Positions 43,101 to 50,410 of a stretch of DNA of 64,000 nt are shown here, piece after piece. The position numbers and the translations under genes are program-made. The notes under the pieces were generated by a model. The model did not search any database. It was not told the origin of the DNA and was given only the letters and a program-made list of their open reading frames with translations. Where the stretch lies: assembly GCA_030867875.1 (NCBI GenBank), contig JAOWCC010001634.1:139892365-139956364 (forward strand), read 5' to 3'. Each line of letters begins with the position of its first letter. The stretch's first letter is position 1. The DNA is from Actinernus sp. WN-2022. Lineage: Eukaryota; Cnidaria; Anthozoa; Actiniaria; Actinernidae.

Positions 43101-45707
43101 AATGGATACTCAACGCCGATGCTTTCGTACCCGGATGCTTTTAATTGATCGGCTAATTCAAGCCATCTTGGATTTACAACCTGTTGATAAGCTGAGACGA
43201 GCTCTCAATGGAGGCTCATGCGGGGAAATTCGCTAAAAGCTATTAGCATTAGAAAAGATGCCCCCGTCTTAGTGTCCATTTAGTGCCCTTTACAGCTCGT
43301 CCGTCTGCCTACTTCCACACCGCGGCAAAACGTCACGCGCATGCGTTTTTACGAGCCCAGCGCGCGCGTCCGCCCCAGTTTCCCGCCGAAACTAAAAAAA
43401 AACAGAGGCTATCACCCGTGTTTTTAGTTTTACGTACGTACGCGTATTTACATGAAATGTTTCGCGAAAAACAAGAAAACTACTTAAAAGCTAAGCCTAA
43501 GACTTCGACAGGTTTTGGGTTTCCTTAATTTGTAATTCACTGTGAGTTTACTAAGTTATAAAATTATTTACTAAAAAAGTTAAGACCTCGGAAACTGTAT
43601 TTGAAACCAGAGCCTTCATTCTTTCGCCCAGCGGAACACAACGTTTTGCCGCGGTGTGGCCTATTTGAGACATTCAATTGATCAAAAACCCTTAGTTCAT
43701 GACTAGCATTGTTTAGTTCATGACTATCATTGTTTAGTTCATGACTATCATTGTTTAGTTCATGACTAGCATTGTTTAGTTCATGACTAGCATTGTTTAG
43801 TTCATGACTAGCATTGTTTAGTTCATGACTAGCATTGTCGCCCTAATCACCTCTTTGTATTCACAATCCATCAGGCCTGCCTCAATACAGTGAAGCTGAG
43901 AGATTCAGACTTAAAGCAGATTGTTTGAGGACAGACAGCGAGGACATGTACTTGGAGGAGCTAGTCTACCCGCGGTAGGAAATGCTTCATTGAAGGGACT
44001 ATATATGTTATGGCACTGCACATGCGTGGAGTCAATATCCGATTAAATAAGTCGTTTTATTACATAATCTTCGCACGATTAGTTTACGATTTTATAAATG
44101 TTCTATTTAATATACGATTGTCGATGAAATACCAGTTTTCATCTCTTCCTGAAAAAGCTAGAATTTTCTAAAAGCCAGTCATATTTTCAAAAATAATCTC
44201 TTCACGTGTGAAGATATCACTTGGTATTTCACCGATAATTATATATTAAATATACATATTAAAAGTATGTGGCTGTTGGTAGCTGTAACCAATGAACATC
44301 GACGCCATACATACGCAACACCATGGCACCTTCCCTTTAACTGAGCAGTGTCAATCCTAAAAGGAAAATATTGTTTTTCATGACGAAAGACAAAAATAAC
44401 TACTCCGATTGGCAGAGTATGCTGTCCAGGTATAGTGAAAAACATTTGAGACAAATTTCATGAATGATGGGAAAGATTCGAGTGGATGAAAAATACTACT
44501 CTAGTTAGAGATTTAGAGCAACTAGATCGGTTAGTTTAAGTCGATGATACACGGTTCAACATTTGTTGCCAACATGTTAGACTTTCTTTTATTTTTACAC
44601 TTCGGTTAGTTGTAAGGAGTTTTCCCACTTGTTTCGCGCCAAATTTACCGGTCAATTTTTTGACCGGTGACGTAGCAGCAGCCTAGCTAATAGAAAGCAT
44701 GGAATAGGACGGCACGTCGTGAAGCGTGAAATCTTACAGTTTTATCTTTTGAGATGCATGATTATACGTGAACTTTGATGGTGATATCGCCACGTGAAAC
44801 TGAAAATTGTCACCACACGTCAATCAGTTTTCTCGCCAGAATGTTTAATTAGATCCTCACAAGTGAAACAAGTCAAGCTCTCGAGACTTCTTCGCTCGAA
44901 ATAAAAAACACAAAAAGAGGTCGACTTGTGGGAAGTCTACCAACATGTGAAAGATAGCTCTATATTTTTCTTGCTCACCAGCCGTGTTTTGATCGTCATA
45001 CATTTTTATAGCCGAGCGAATATTAAGCACGAGTCAAATTTCCTTTACGTAGGGGATGGGGACAAAAGGAACAATATTTCCTCCCTCCTCACCCGTTCAG
45101 AGGTTCGTTTTAGACTATCCTATTCCTCGTGATCAAAACACGGATAGTGACCAAGAAAGTAGGCTCGGTTTCAGCCGTTGGGGTGTCGTTTCTACAAAGA
45201 GGATCGCGGGCTCACCGAAACCCCCACGGCTGGAAACCGAGCCTACCAAGAAAAGGGGCTGCTCTCAAGGTTCTTTATTTTTTACACTATTTACAGGTAG
45301 GTATGGAGTTTGACATAGGTTTACTGTGAGAAAAGAAAATTAACAAGAAGTACTATAAATGGTTTACAGGAATTGTGTGTAGTGGCCAAAGTAGCATTGA
45401 AGCTTTCGAGTTAGCCACTACCATCAGAATAAATATACGAAAAGTATACTCGGCGATCTTAACGATCATATGGAAATTGGACTAAAAAATCGGTCCAAAT
45501 TTTGTGTTTTCCTTTACGTTTCAGTCGTTTAATTTCATTTCTTGCAGTGGCCCAAGAGTAATCTGCACCCAAACAACCCCTTCATCAATTAAAGAAGAAA
45601 CTGCAGCAAGTTCTAGTTCATCCCACACAGCAAACAGCCAACTGGAGCACACACACAACGACGCAGCGCAGATTCTTGTTGATCTCTCCAACAATTGTTT
45701 TAAGTGA
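30919..45707 (+). CDS. ANHX-like: SIX-domain homeobox transcription factor, ANHX-like (7 predicted exons)
   Basis: Exons by splice signals and phase: 30919-31194, 31317-31438, 33026-33197, 35042-35265, 37855-38006, 43875-43974 and 45548-45707. The coding total is exactly 401 codons plus TGA. Residues about 34-140 form a SIX domain (LESLPAFKEYEENEML, IWDAAHYHEEE, PLSKFRIRQR). Residues about 147-206 form a homeodomain (NPYP-like THPYPNRERKLELA, then VNTWFANARRRL). SIX proteins normally have WFKNRRQR; here position 50 is Ala and the helix reads WFANARRR, which recalls the vertebrate anomalous homeobox protein ANHX. The expected role is sequence-specific DNA binding in the nucleus; the target is unknown. 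The C-terminal half is Ser/Pro-rich and acidic with an IKEE sumoylation-like site. Intron 2 has a GC donor. Splicing is predicted, not observed. Confidence 0.75.
31317..31438 (+). CDS. ANHX-like: ANHX-like exon 2: SIX domain second half
   Basis: Acceptor gatttcag, phase 0 start; ends CAAAG|gcaagt in phase 2. The peptide includes IWDAAHYHEEEKKRF and PLSKFRIRQ, matching the conserved SIX LW..AHY..AE and KYRVRR positions. Confidence 0.75.
32140..32614. mobile_element. MITE N with TTA target duplication and poly-C
   Basis: Ends GGGAG.GGTCAGTAATT and complement, flanked by TTA on both sides (Harbinger-like target site). It is in intron 2 of the homeobox gene. The interior repeats phrases such as gaccctcccc and has a run of about 20 C near 32560-32580. 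Confidence 0.65.
33026..33197 (+). CDS. ANHX-like: ANHX-like exon 3: homeodomain helices 1-2
   Basis: Acceptor ctgtttcag; phase 2 in, phase 0 out (TCCCAG|gtacgg). Encodes PPRTICPSG, the link that in SIX proteins reads LPRTIWDG, then the first two helices and ends LSKSQ. Confidence 0.8.
33340..33745 (+). repeat. Repeat family M, tandem cluster
   Basis: About four units of 75-90 bp sharing ttacggcacggttactgtac and attcgtattcaatagagtgg. In intron 3 of the homeobox gene; related to 25040-25510. Confidence 0.75.
33805..34100 (+). repeat. Dispersed repeats in intron 3
   Basis: 33810-33960 matches 51465-51560 (gagaatttcagtgtttccca). It is followed by a copy of a widespread 'gccacaggccagggaaaa' type repeat at about 33995-34080. 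Confidence 0.5.
34813..34964. mobile_element. Small MITE O
   Basis: tttagcaccccatg..gttggaccaacaat at the left and the complement attattggtccaacgtgg..gctaaa at the right; about 152 bp, 80 bp upstream of exon 4. Confidence 0.75.
35042..35265 (+). CDS. ANHX-like: ANHX-like exon 4: recognition helix and acidic linker
   Basis: Acceptor attttttag; starts VNTWFANARRRLHRRYR, then a Pro-rich and acidic stretch (TDDENEAIEMRKREE) and a His/Tyr-rich end. The donor (TTAAG|gtacca) is phase 2 and matches exon 5. The frame stays open past the donor into the 54-bp minisatellite. Confidence 0.75.
35328..35990 (+). repeat. 54-bp minisatellite, about 12 copies
   Basis: Unit length is 54 bp (18 codons), so all frames repeat in register and three long ORFs exist (one plus frame continuous with exon 4, another plus frame, and the minus strand). 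In the exon 4 frame each unit reads like NVVRNVAACVNSFSNIVG with a few substitutions. It begins about 60 bp after the exon 4 donor. Confidence 0.95.
36147..36203 (+). ncRNA. Hammerhead-like motif, copy 2 (diverged), in repeat H fragment
   Basis: CTGACGA at 36156-36162, AGG-TAGC-CCT helix, GAAAC at 36175-36179 and GTC at 36180-36182. This is the same order as copy 1, but stem II and its junction have changed. It adjoins the start of the 24-bp array. Confidence 0.4.
36204..37186 (+). repeat. 24-bp minisatellite, about 41 copies
   Basis: Unit gcggttagcatacaactatc + aact. Two sites vary (gcAtac/gcTtac and caActa/caGcta). The T form appears only with the A form of the second site, apart from the final degenerate unit, giving three unit types in irregular order. 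Because 24 is a multiple of three, long ORFs (351 codons plus, 314 minus) arise; they are not genes. The unit matches the tail of repeat H. Confidence 0.95.
37260..37752 (+). mobile_element. Composite MITE G, copy 1
   Basis: A hairpin part (ggatattacacgg..gtttatcctcgag and complement) is followed by a part bounded by attatatggac and its complement gtccatataat. Similar copies: 41265-41808 (same orientation) and 58151-58982 (inverted). Confidence 0.8.
37855..38006 (+). CDS. ANHX-like: ANHX-like exon 5
   Basis: Acceptor catgtattacag; strong donor C|gtaagt; phase 2 in, phase 1 out. Encodes a Ser/Ala-rich run followed by MLTHGYGISPAPYHAVQQ. No known domain; typical of an activation or interaction region. 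Confidence 0.6.
38056..38420 (+). repeat. 147-bp tandem repeat, about 2.4 copies
   Basis: Units begin atgaaaaatattagttacg at 38056, 38203 and 38350. The period is 49 codons, so a 128-codon ORF results; it lies 50 bp after exon 5 and has no domain. A related fragment (cgccattacaaaggtcacac) is at about 39650-39700. Confidence 0.9.
38753..39060 (+). repeat. Hairpin and dispersed repeat Q, copy 2
   Basis: 38753-38866 is a hairpin with arms of about 45 bp containing ggtaattccacgttaaattg and complement. It continues into sequence bounded by gaatcgcatag (38867) and ctatgcgattc (to 39044) that matches 905-1300 inverted. Confidence 0.7.
39061..40340. other. Intron 5 DNA, no gene seen
   Basis: Mixed sequence with short palindromic stretches (for example cgtgtaataa words near 39255-39370) and a fragment of the 147-bp repeat. 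An 85-codon minus ORF (39493-39750) lies over that fragment. Confidence 0.4.
40351..40411 (+). promoter_or_regulatory. E2F-like sites upstream of a candidate nested start
   Basis: TTTCGCGGGAAA (40351-40362) is a perfect two-sided E2F consensus; TGGCGGGAAA (40402-40411) is a second site. They lie 190-250 bp upstream of the ATG at 40599. Such pairs are typical of cell-cycle gene promoters. Confidence 0.4.
40599..41160 (+). CDS. Candidate 5' exons of a small nested gene
   Basis: ATG GAG GAA AAC GAG|gtacgc (40599-40613) and, after an acceptor tttcacag, a 48-nt segment 41113-41160 ending GAAATG|gtaatt. Both are phase 0, and together they read MEENESVLEARLNVLSM.., which looks like the start of a coiled coil. 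They lie in intron 5 of the homeobox gene. A possible later exon is 43094-43236, but its phase does not connect directly. Evidence is splice signals, phase and the E2F-like promoter only. Confidence 0.3.
40908..41111 (+). repeat. 51-bp tandem repeat, 4 copies
   Basis: Unit contains catagtagtattagtatttt and gcacgtttcaccgggcgttt. It ends exactly at the candidate splice acceptor at 41111-41112. The in-frame ORFs (79-94 codons) are repeat translation. Confidence 0.9.
41265..41808 (+). mobile_element. Composite MITE G, copy 2
   Basis: Same two-part structure as 37260-37752. It retains cgttgcaggcg at about 41536, the empty equivalent of the site where MITE F inserted in copy 3. Confidence 0.85.
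41820..42406 (-). other. Probable decayed repeat, no gene
   Basis: Minus-strand phrases (LRYLDRCLTNLLYHLNEF) suggest an old LINE C-terminus, but the frame is short and ends are unclear. Confidence 0.3.
42407..42824. mobile_element. MITE S with nested repeat H
   Basis: agaccattttctcagctatg..cgcacgcaa at the left and the complement ttgcgtgcgcat..gagaaaatggtct at the right. Repeat H (42596-42705) lies inside. Confidence 0.75.
42657..42694 (-). ncRNA. Hammerhead-ribozyme-like motif, copy 3
   Basis: On the minus strand CTGACGA (42683-42689), GGGC-TAAC-GCTC helix, GAAAC and GTC, as in copy 1 with one loop change. Flanking GCT/AGC can pair. The shared tail to 42596 matches copy 1. Confidence 0.45.
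42875..43029. mobile_element. Small MITE R
   Basis: acccattcgaaaaatggcgt and its complement, 155 bp, with an internal direct duplication of ggactgactagcctcg. Confidence 0.8.
43094..43236 (+). CDS. Candidate terminal exon, unknown protein
   Basis: After an acceptor-like gttatag a frame of 47 codons ends in TAA. The peptide reads DTQRRCFRTRMLLIDRLIQA.. then DLQPVDKLRRALNG, an amphipathic helical composition unlike repeat translation. Acceptor phase is 1, so it could follow homeobox exon 5 as an alternative, or belong to the nested candidate gene through an unseen exon. Confidence 0.25.
43315..43659. mobile_element. MITE C, copy 1
   Basis: ccacaccgcggcaaaacgt and complement; 345 bp. The right half matches 62215-62345. 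Terminal repeats resemble those of MITE D. Confidence 0.8.
43690..43842 (+). repeat. 21-bp tandem repeat, 7 copies
   Basis: Unit tttagttcatgactagcatt + g, with a g/t variant (actagc/actatc). It ends about 30 bp before exon 6. Confidence 0.95.
43875..43974 (+). CDS. ANHX-like: ANHX-like exon 6, with alternative stop
   Basis: Acceptor aatccatcag, phase 1 in. Encodes LPQYSEAERFRLK and an acidic end (DSEDMYLEELVYPR). The exon can end at CCGCG|gtagga (phase 2, joining exon 7) or be read on into TAG at 43976-43978, giving a 349-residue form. Confidence 0.6.
44340..44530 (+). repeat. Dispersed repeat L, copy 2
   Basis: Matches 23905-24060 in the same orientation. The rest of 43980-45150 shows no gene. 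Confidence 0.6.
45159..45246. repeat. Hairpin element in intron 6
   Basis: gtaggctcggtttcagccgt and its near-exact complement, separated by about 35 bp. Confidence 0.8.
45548..45707 (+). CDS. ANHX-like: ANHX-like exon 7 (terminal)
   Basis: Acceptor atttcttgcag, phase 2. Encodes a Ser/Thr-rich segment with SSIKEETAASSSSS and ends LVDLSNNCFK then TGA. Phase matches exon 6. Its assignment to this gene rests on phase and composition. Confidence 0.5.
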
Positions 45708-45790
45708 ATTTTTTAAACCAAAGCCAAACGAGTGTAAGATATTTTGCAACGTTTTTCAGGTCCTTTGCGAGGCTTTTAAATTATATGGGT

Positions 45791-46376
45791 CAGTAGACTG
45801 TTAGCAAGTCCCTTCTATTCCGCTAATATCTATATCAGCGCGAAGTCATGGCTAAACATGCGCCAACATGCTGGGCTTAGACAGAAAATAGGCTTTAAAG
45901 TGAACCTCTACTGAAAAACAATGTTTGCTTTGAAATGTTCCTACCGATTTACTCATTTGATTTTCCCGGGTGCCGCCATGTTATGACGTCACATGGGCGC
46001 CTCTGATCTATTATTACACAACAAAAGAGCTATTGTTTTCTGACAATAGAGGCAACAGTGTGACGTCATGAGATCCAAGATGGCGGCACGCAGGAAACTC
46101 AAATGAGTTTTATGGACAGGAAAATCGGTCCATCAATGACATCCGACAAGAGACCTTGCATCCGAGTGTACAATTTACAGGAGACGGCAAACACAGCAAT
46201 AGATTTAGATATACATAAAGAGCATTTGAGAGCAAATACTGTACGTTTTTCAGTGGAGGTTTCCTTTAAACCCAACCATGTTGAACCATGTTAGGCCATG
46301 TTGAAACATGCTTCGCCATGGCTTCGAGCTTAAATAGAAATTAGCGGGATAGAAGGGACTTGCTAGAAGTCTACTG
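45791..46376. mobile_element. MITE I with MITE J nested inside
   Basis: cagtagact..tagcaagtccc at the left and complement at the right, with imperfect arms of about 110 bp. MITE J copy 2 occupies 45902-46264. Confidence 0.75.
45902..46264. mobile_element. MITE J, copy 2
   Basis: Ends gaacctctactgaaaaac and complement; contains two tgacgtca-type words and 'ccaagatggcggc'. Related to 28533-28969. Confidence 0.7.
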
Positions 46377-46639
46377 GTGCAACCATAGTACTGTAGTTGC
46401 TTGGTTTTATTTGTCTTAAGCTTGTTTGGTATGTCAAGACAACTTGGTTTAAACATTTGGTGCAGCATCCAATCTTCATAATGACACGAACATTTTGAAC
46501 ATAATTACGCTCCAATTATTTTCAGACAGCGTTTCCCATACCGGTTATTTCCCCGCGATATGTTGCCCAACAAATTTTGTTTCAGTTTACTTTAAGGTTT
46601 CTTGTTCTGTTTATTGTCATTAAAGCACACAATCGGTTT

Positions 46640-47095
46640 TATCGCGGTTATATGGCAGTTATACGCCGACTTCAGTTGATCAGTTCTTGGATGTCTTTAG
46701 CGTTTTATCTTGTTAGGTAGTTATGCAAATCAATAAAATATAACCGATCAATAAAGACATTTGTATCCTATTAACCACTTAAGAATAGACGTCATTCTCC
46801 CGTGGATCTGTCCTATTATAGATGAACAGATGACGTCACGACACGAAGAGAACAAAGGAGTACCTCACGGCGAGACGCAGTCGGCGAGTAGCCTATCTAG
46901 TGCCATCTCTGATGTTCTCGGCACGTTGTGGCTTTTTTGTACAGCCCCACGGCAGAATGACATCTATTCGTTGTATACAATAATTAGTGAAAATGAAGGC
47001 TACGAAATGGTGTCATGCAAAACGTGACGGCATCTGTACTCTATAACACATGGCTATTGACCAATCGGAGCGCGTGCTTCGAAATGTTGATTGTA
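46640..47095. repeat. Repeat Y, copy 1
   Basis: 46715-46860 matches 49970-50105. Its right end (about 47033-47083) is one inverted unit of the 61-bp array at 49022-49895. The 88-codon ORF 46761-47027 lies inside and is not a gene. Confidence 0.7.
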
Positions 47096-47455
47096 TAATT
47101 TCTATTCGTTCATGTTCTGGGGCGTAGGGTGATCCTGAAAATTTGGGGGAGGCGGAAAAATGATGAATATTGGGACATTTTCATTGATTTGGGAGGGGGA
47201 ATGATGAATTCTGGGACTGGGCAGAGGGAAGGAGGGCAACTGCCCTCGCCGGCCCTCCCACCCTCCTCCTTGTTGATTACATTCTTCGACATCAACGATC
47301 TCGTCAATTTTGTGTTCGAACGGCTTACCTTTTATTATATTCACATTCAGATTTTCTAAATAAATAACAGGATTTAATTTTCCTATAGCAAGCCTATGAA
47401 ATGTGAAATCCTGATTTGTTCTGCTTAGAAATGAACATCCATTCCAATTTTACAG

Positions 47456-48256
47456 GATGCGTGTGCATTTTGGGAAAACCCTCGTCGGGTGAGATTTACT
47501 AGTGAAAGAGAACTGATCATCGATGTAAAGGTATTGCATGTAAGTCGGGAAGCAAACTCGTACTGGAGCAATATAACGCTTTTGTAACATTACTTGTTAC
47601 TTCACAACAGCCGGTGCAAAAAATGTCCCTTCAAAAAGGCATAGCTGGCGTTTGGCAATATATTTTCCCGCACTCCGATTTCTTGGGGAAAAAAACACGA
47701 AAAAATCCACCAAAACGGCTACACAGGTTAAATCCCCCGTCAGCTGAAACTAGCGCCTTCCCGGGAAACCTGGCCGAGAAAAACTTCGCTTCCTTGCAGA
47801 AGTCAACATTTCTTATAATTTTGGCGCGTTTTTGACGTTGTCAAGTGCGTTACGTCGAGTCCCAAACATCAAGACAAGGGTCTTCCCAATTTAATAATAA
47901 GATTGTACTAAATAACTTACTTCAGAGTGCGCTCTCGATCCTATAACTATCAACTTTTTGGTGATTTCCCATGGTTTCAGTCATCGGTTAGTAGGCTATT
48001 GACGAGGAAGAAGAGATTTATTTTAATGGATTTACGAATTGTTGGGCAACGGCGAAACGTGTGTACGAAAGTGTGTACGCCTAATTTGACACCATCTTGG
48101 ATTACGCACGTAAAGGCCTTTGGGAACGAGGTTGAAGTTACTCAACATGGACGTCGCGTCATAAGGGTGACCAACAATAGCATTTCAGTTGTCAATCAGC
48201 CTTTGTCAAGTGAACATCTCTGTTCAAAGCTCTGTAAATTACTACCCAAGAAGTAA
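47456..48256 (+). CDS. Spliced gene of unknown function, last three exons
   Basis: Predicted exons 47456-47530, 47611-47726 and 47926-48256 (stop TAA 48254-48256) join in phase (0, then 2) to give 173 codons. Acceptors ccaattttacag, cacaacag and acttcag are reasonable; donors are AAG|gtattg and CAG|gttaaa. The peptide is basic (FLGKKTRKNPPKRLHR, LLTRKKRF) with aromatic positions (FWENPRRVRF, GVWQYIFPHSDF) and a compact C-terminus (VKAFGNEVEVTQHGRRVIRV). No domain is recognised, and no signal peptide or membrane segment. The first in-frame Met is in the second exon, so upstream exons are probably missing. A segment at 46526-46596 ends in a phase-0 donor and could be one, but it overlaps no other evidence. 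Confidence 0.5.
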
Positions 48257-48326
48257 CGACTCGCTCGACCTGAATCAAGTTTACAGTAGAACAATAATAT
48301 TGTTTTAAAATATAGTTTTCCGTATG

Positions 48327-48647
48327 AATTGCCCTATATCATTATGACGTCACGGCTTGTTTATGAGGGGGACAGAATCGACACGAACAATAGAATTTTG
48401 AACTAAATCTGCTCTGCTGAGGAAAATTTAACTTCGAATTGTCTGGTTTCCAGATATCAGCTGTATCAATGTTTATCCCATAATATTTACCGTATTTGGT
48501 GGCTGTTACCGCTATTCTACGTTCTACATGCATTAGATAGCGATTTCCTTTGTGTTGTTGCCGTTTTGTCCCCCTCCCACGACCGTGATCCTTAGCGTTT
48601 AAACAATAGATTGTTTTGATTTGACGTCATAATGTTGTAGGGCAATT
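48327..48647 (+). mobile_element. MITE A, copy 2
   Basis: 321 bp; same ends and orientation as 17541-17863. It begins about 70 bp after the stop codon of the unknown gene, so it may lie in its 3' UTR. Confidence 0.85.
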
Positions 48648-48870
48648 AATGAATGGAATAGTTTACCAAATGATATAAGAGAGGCCATAAGCTTATCTAA
48701 TTTAAAACATTAGGTTATGTCATTTTTAAATAAGGAGATTTCCCAAAAGTTTTTATCTTTTTTTTTTAATAGTCTTACTCCACAAATAATTTGTAATTTA
48801 TGGCATTAGTAAATAGTAATATTATACTTTGTCGATTTATTAATCTCCGCGAGTTCCCACCGCCTTTTAG
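48648..48870 (+). mobile_element. LINE 3' end fragment
   Basis: Encodes EWNSLPNDIREAISLSNLKH, the typical C-terminal 'EWN.LP' end of CR1-like LINEs, followed by AT-rich tail. Confidence 0.5.
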
Positions 48871-49021
48871 TAACTTATATTAGTCATTATCATATTTTTC
48901 TATTTTGCCGCAGATTTTACTGCTTTACCCAGTCTTTTCCCGCTAATCTTTGCGTTCCGCTCCGGCTTCCACAGCTTTTGAAGACCTCGCGCGTGCATTA
49001 TTTTTGTATGCAATAACCAGT

Positions 49022-49895
49022 GGGAAACGCACGCTCTGATTGGTCCATAGCCATGTGTTATTAGAGTACAGACGACGTCACAAGGTCACGCGCGCTCTGA
49101 TTGGTCCATAGCCATGTGTTATTAGAGTACAGATGACGTCACAAGATCACGCGCACTCTGATTGGTCCATAGCCATGTGTTATTAGAGTACAGATGACGT
49201 CAAAAGATCACGCGCGCTCTAATTGGGCCATAGCCATGTGTTATTAGAGTACAGATGACGTCACAAGGTCACGCGCGCTCTGATTGGTCCATAGCCATGT
49301 GTTATTAGAGTACAGATGACGTCACAAGGTCACGCGCGCTCTGATTGGTCCATAGCCATGTGTTATTAGAGTACAGATGACGTCACAAGGTCACGCGCGC
49401 TCTGATTGGTCCATAGCCATGTGTTATTAGAGTACAGATGACGTCACAAGATTACGCGCGCTCTGATTGGTCCATAGCCATGTGTTATTAGAGTACAGAT
49501 GACGTCACAAGGTCACGCGCGCTCTGATTGGTCCATAGCCATGTGTTATTAGAGTACAGATGACGTCACAAGATTACGCGCGCTCTGATTGGTCCATAGC
49601 CATGTGTTATTAGAGTACAGATGACGTCACAAGATCACGCGCGCTCTGATTGGTCCATAGCCATGTGTTATTAGAGTACAGATGACGTCACAAGATCACG
49701 CGCGCTCTGATTGGTCCATAGCCATGTGTTATTAGAGTACAGATGACGTCACAAGATCACGCGCGCTCTGATTGGTCCATAGCCATGTGTTATTAGAGTA
49801 CAGATGACGTGACAAGGTCACGCGCGCTCTGATTGGTCCATAGCCATGTATTATTAGAGTACAGATGATGTCACAAGGTCACGCGCGCACTCTAT
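49022..49895 (+). repeat. 61-bp tandem array, 14 units, with CRE and CCAAT-box motifs
   Basis: Each unit contains gattggtccatagccatgtg, ttattagagtacagatgac and a gtcacaagrtcacgcgcgct part. Units 2-12 have the perfect CRE palindrome TGACGTCA; unit 1 has CGACGTCA, 13 TGACGTGA and 14 TGATGTCA. Nearly every unit has ATTGG (inverted CCAAT). Flanks match repeat Y, from which the array was probably amplified. Confidence 0.95.
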
Positions 49896-50200
49896 TCGCT
49901 GATTATCGTATAAGATTTCAGTTGATCAGTTCTTGGATTTCTTCATAGCGTTTTATCTTGTATAGTAGTTATGCAAGTCAATAAAATATGACCGGTAATA
50001 AAGACCCTATCCATGTCCATTAACCTCGTAAAAACAGATGTCATTCTGCCGTACGTCGTCCTCTTATAGATGCACAAATGACGTCCAAACGTGAAGAGAA
50101 CATCAGTTACATCAGTCAACTTCGTCTCGTGCCGTGCTTCTTTGTTCTCGTTGTGACGTCAACTGTACATCTATAAGAGGACAGATGAGATCTATTTGGT
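49896..50200. repeat. Repeat Y, copy 2
   Basis: Matches 46660-46860 and then forms an imperfect hairpin (cgtcctcttatagatgcaca.. near 50066 against its complement near 50165-50185). Confidence 0.65.
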
Positions 50201-50410
50201 AAATAGACCATGGAGAACCGTCTACTATTTGCAAACCCCACCACCTTTTCTAACAGTTAGGGCTGCATTATGAATTGGGTACCCTGTGTAAGCTAATGGC
50301 TGTTGCACTTTTCGCCAACCTAGTTCCCTGCACATGCGCGTGGAAAGTAAAAGCACTGCGCGACATTCTCGACCGCAGTGCCCTGACCGCGCGTAGAAAA
50401 GATCTTCCTA

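Noticed and set aside
46526..46596. Possible extra exon (acceptor attttcag, phase-0 donor AAG|gtttct) of the unknown gene
   Set aside because: Phase fits downstream, but no upstream partner in phase 1 was found and the peptide has no independent support; left as a test item only.
46761..47027. 88-codon ORF as an upstream exon of the unknown gene
   Set aside because: It lies inside dispersed repeat Y, also present at 49.9-50.2 kb.
49022..49895. CRISPR-like array
   Set aside because: Units are contiguous 61-bp repeats without unique spacers, in an animal genome with no cas genes; it is a minisatellite.
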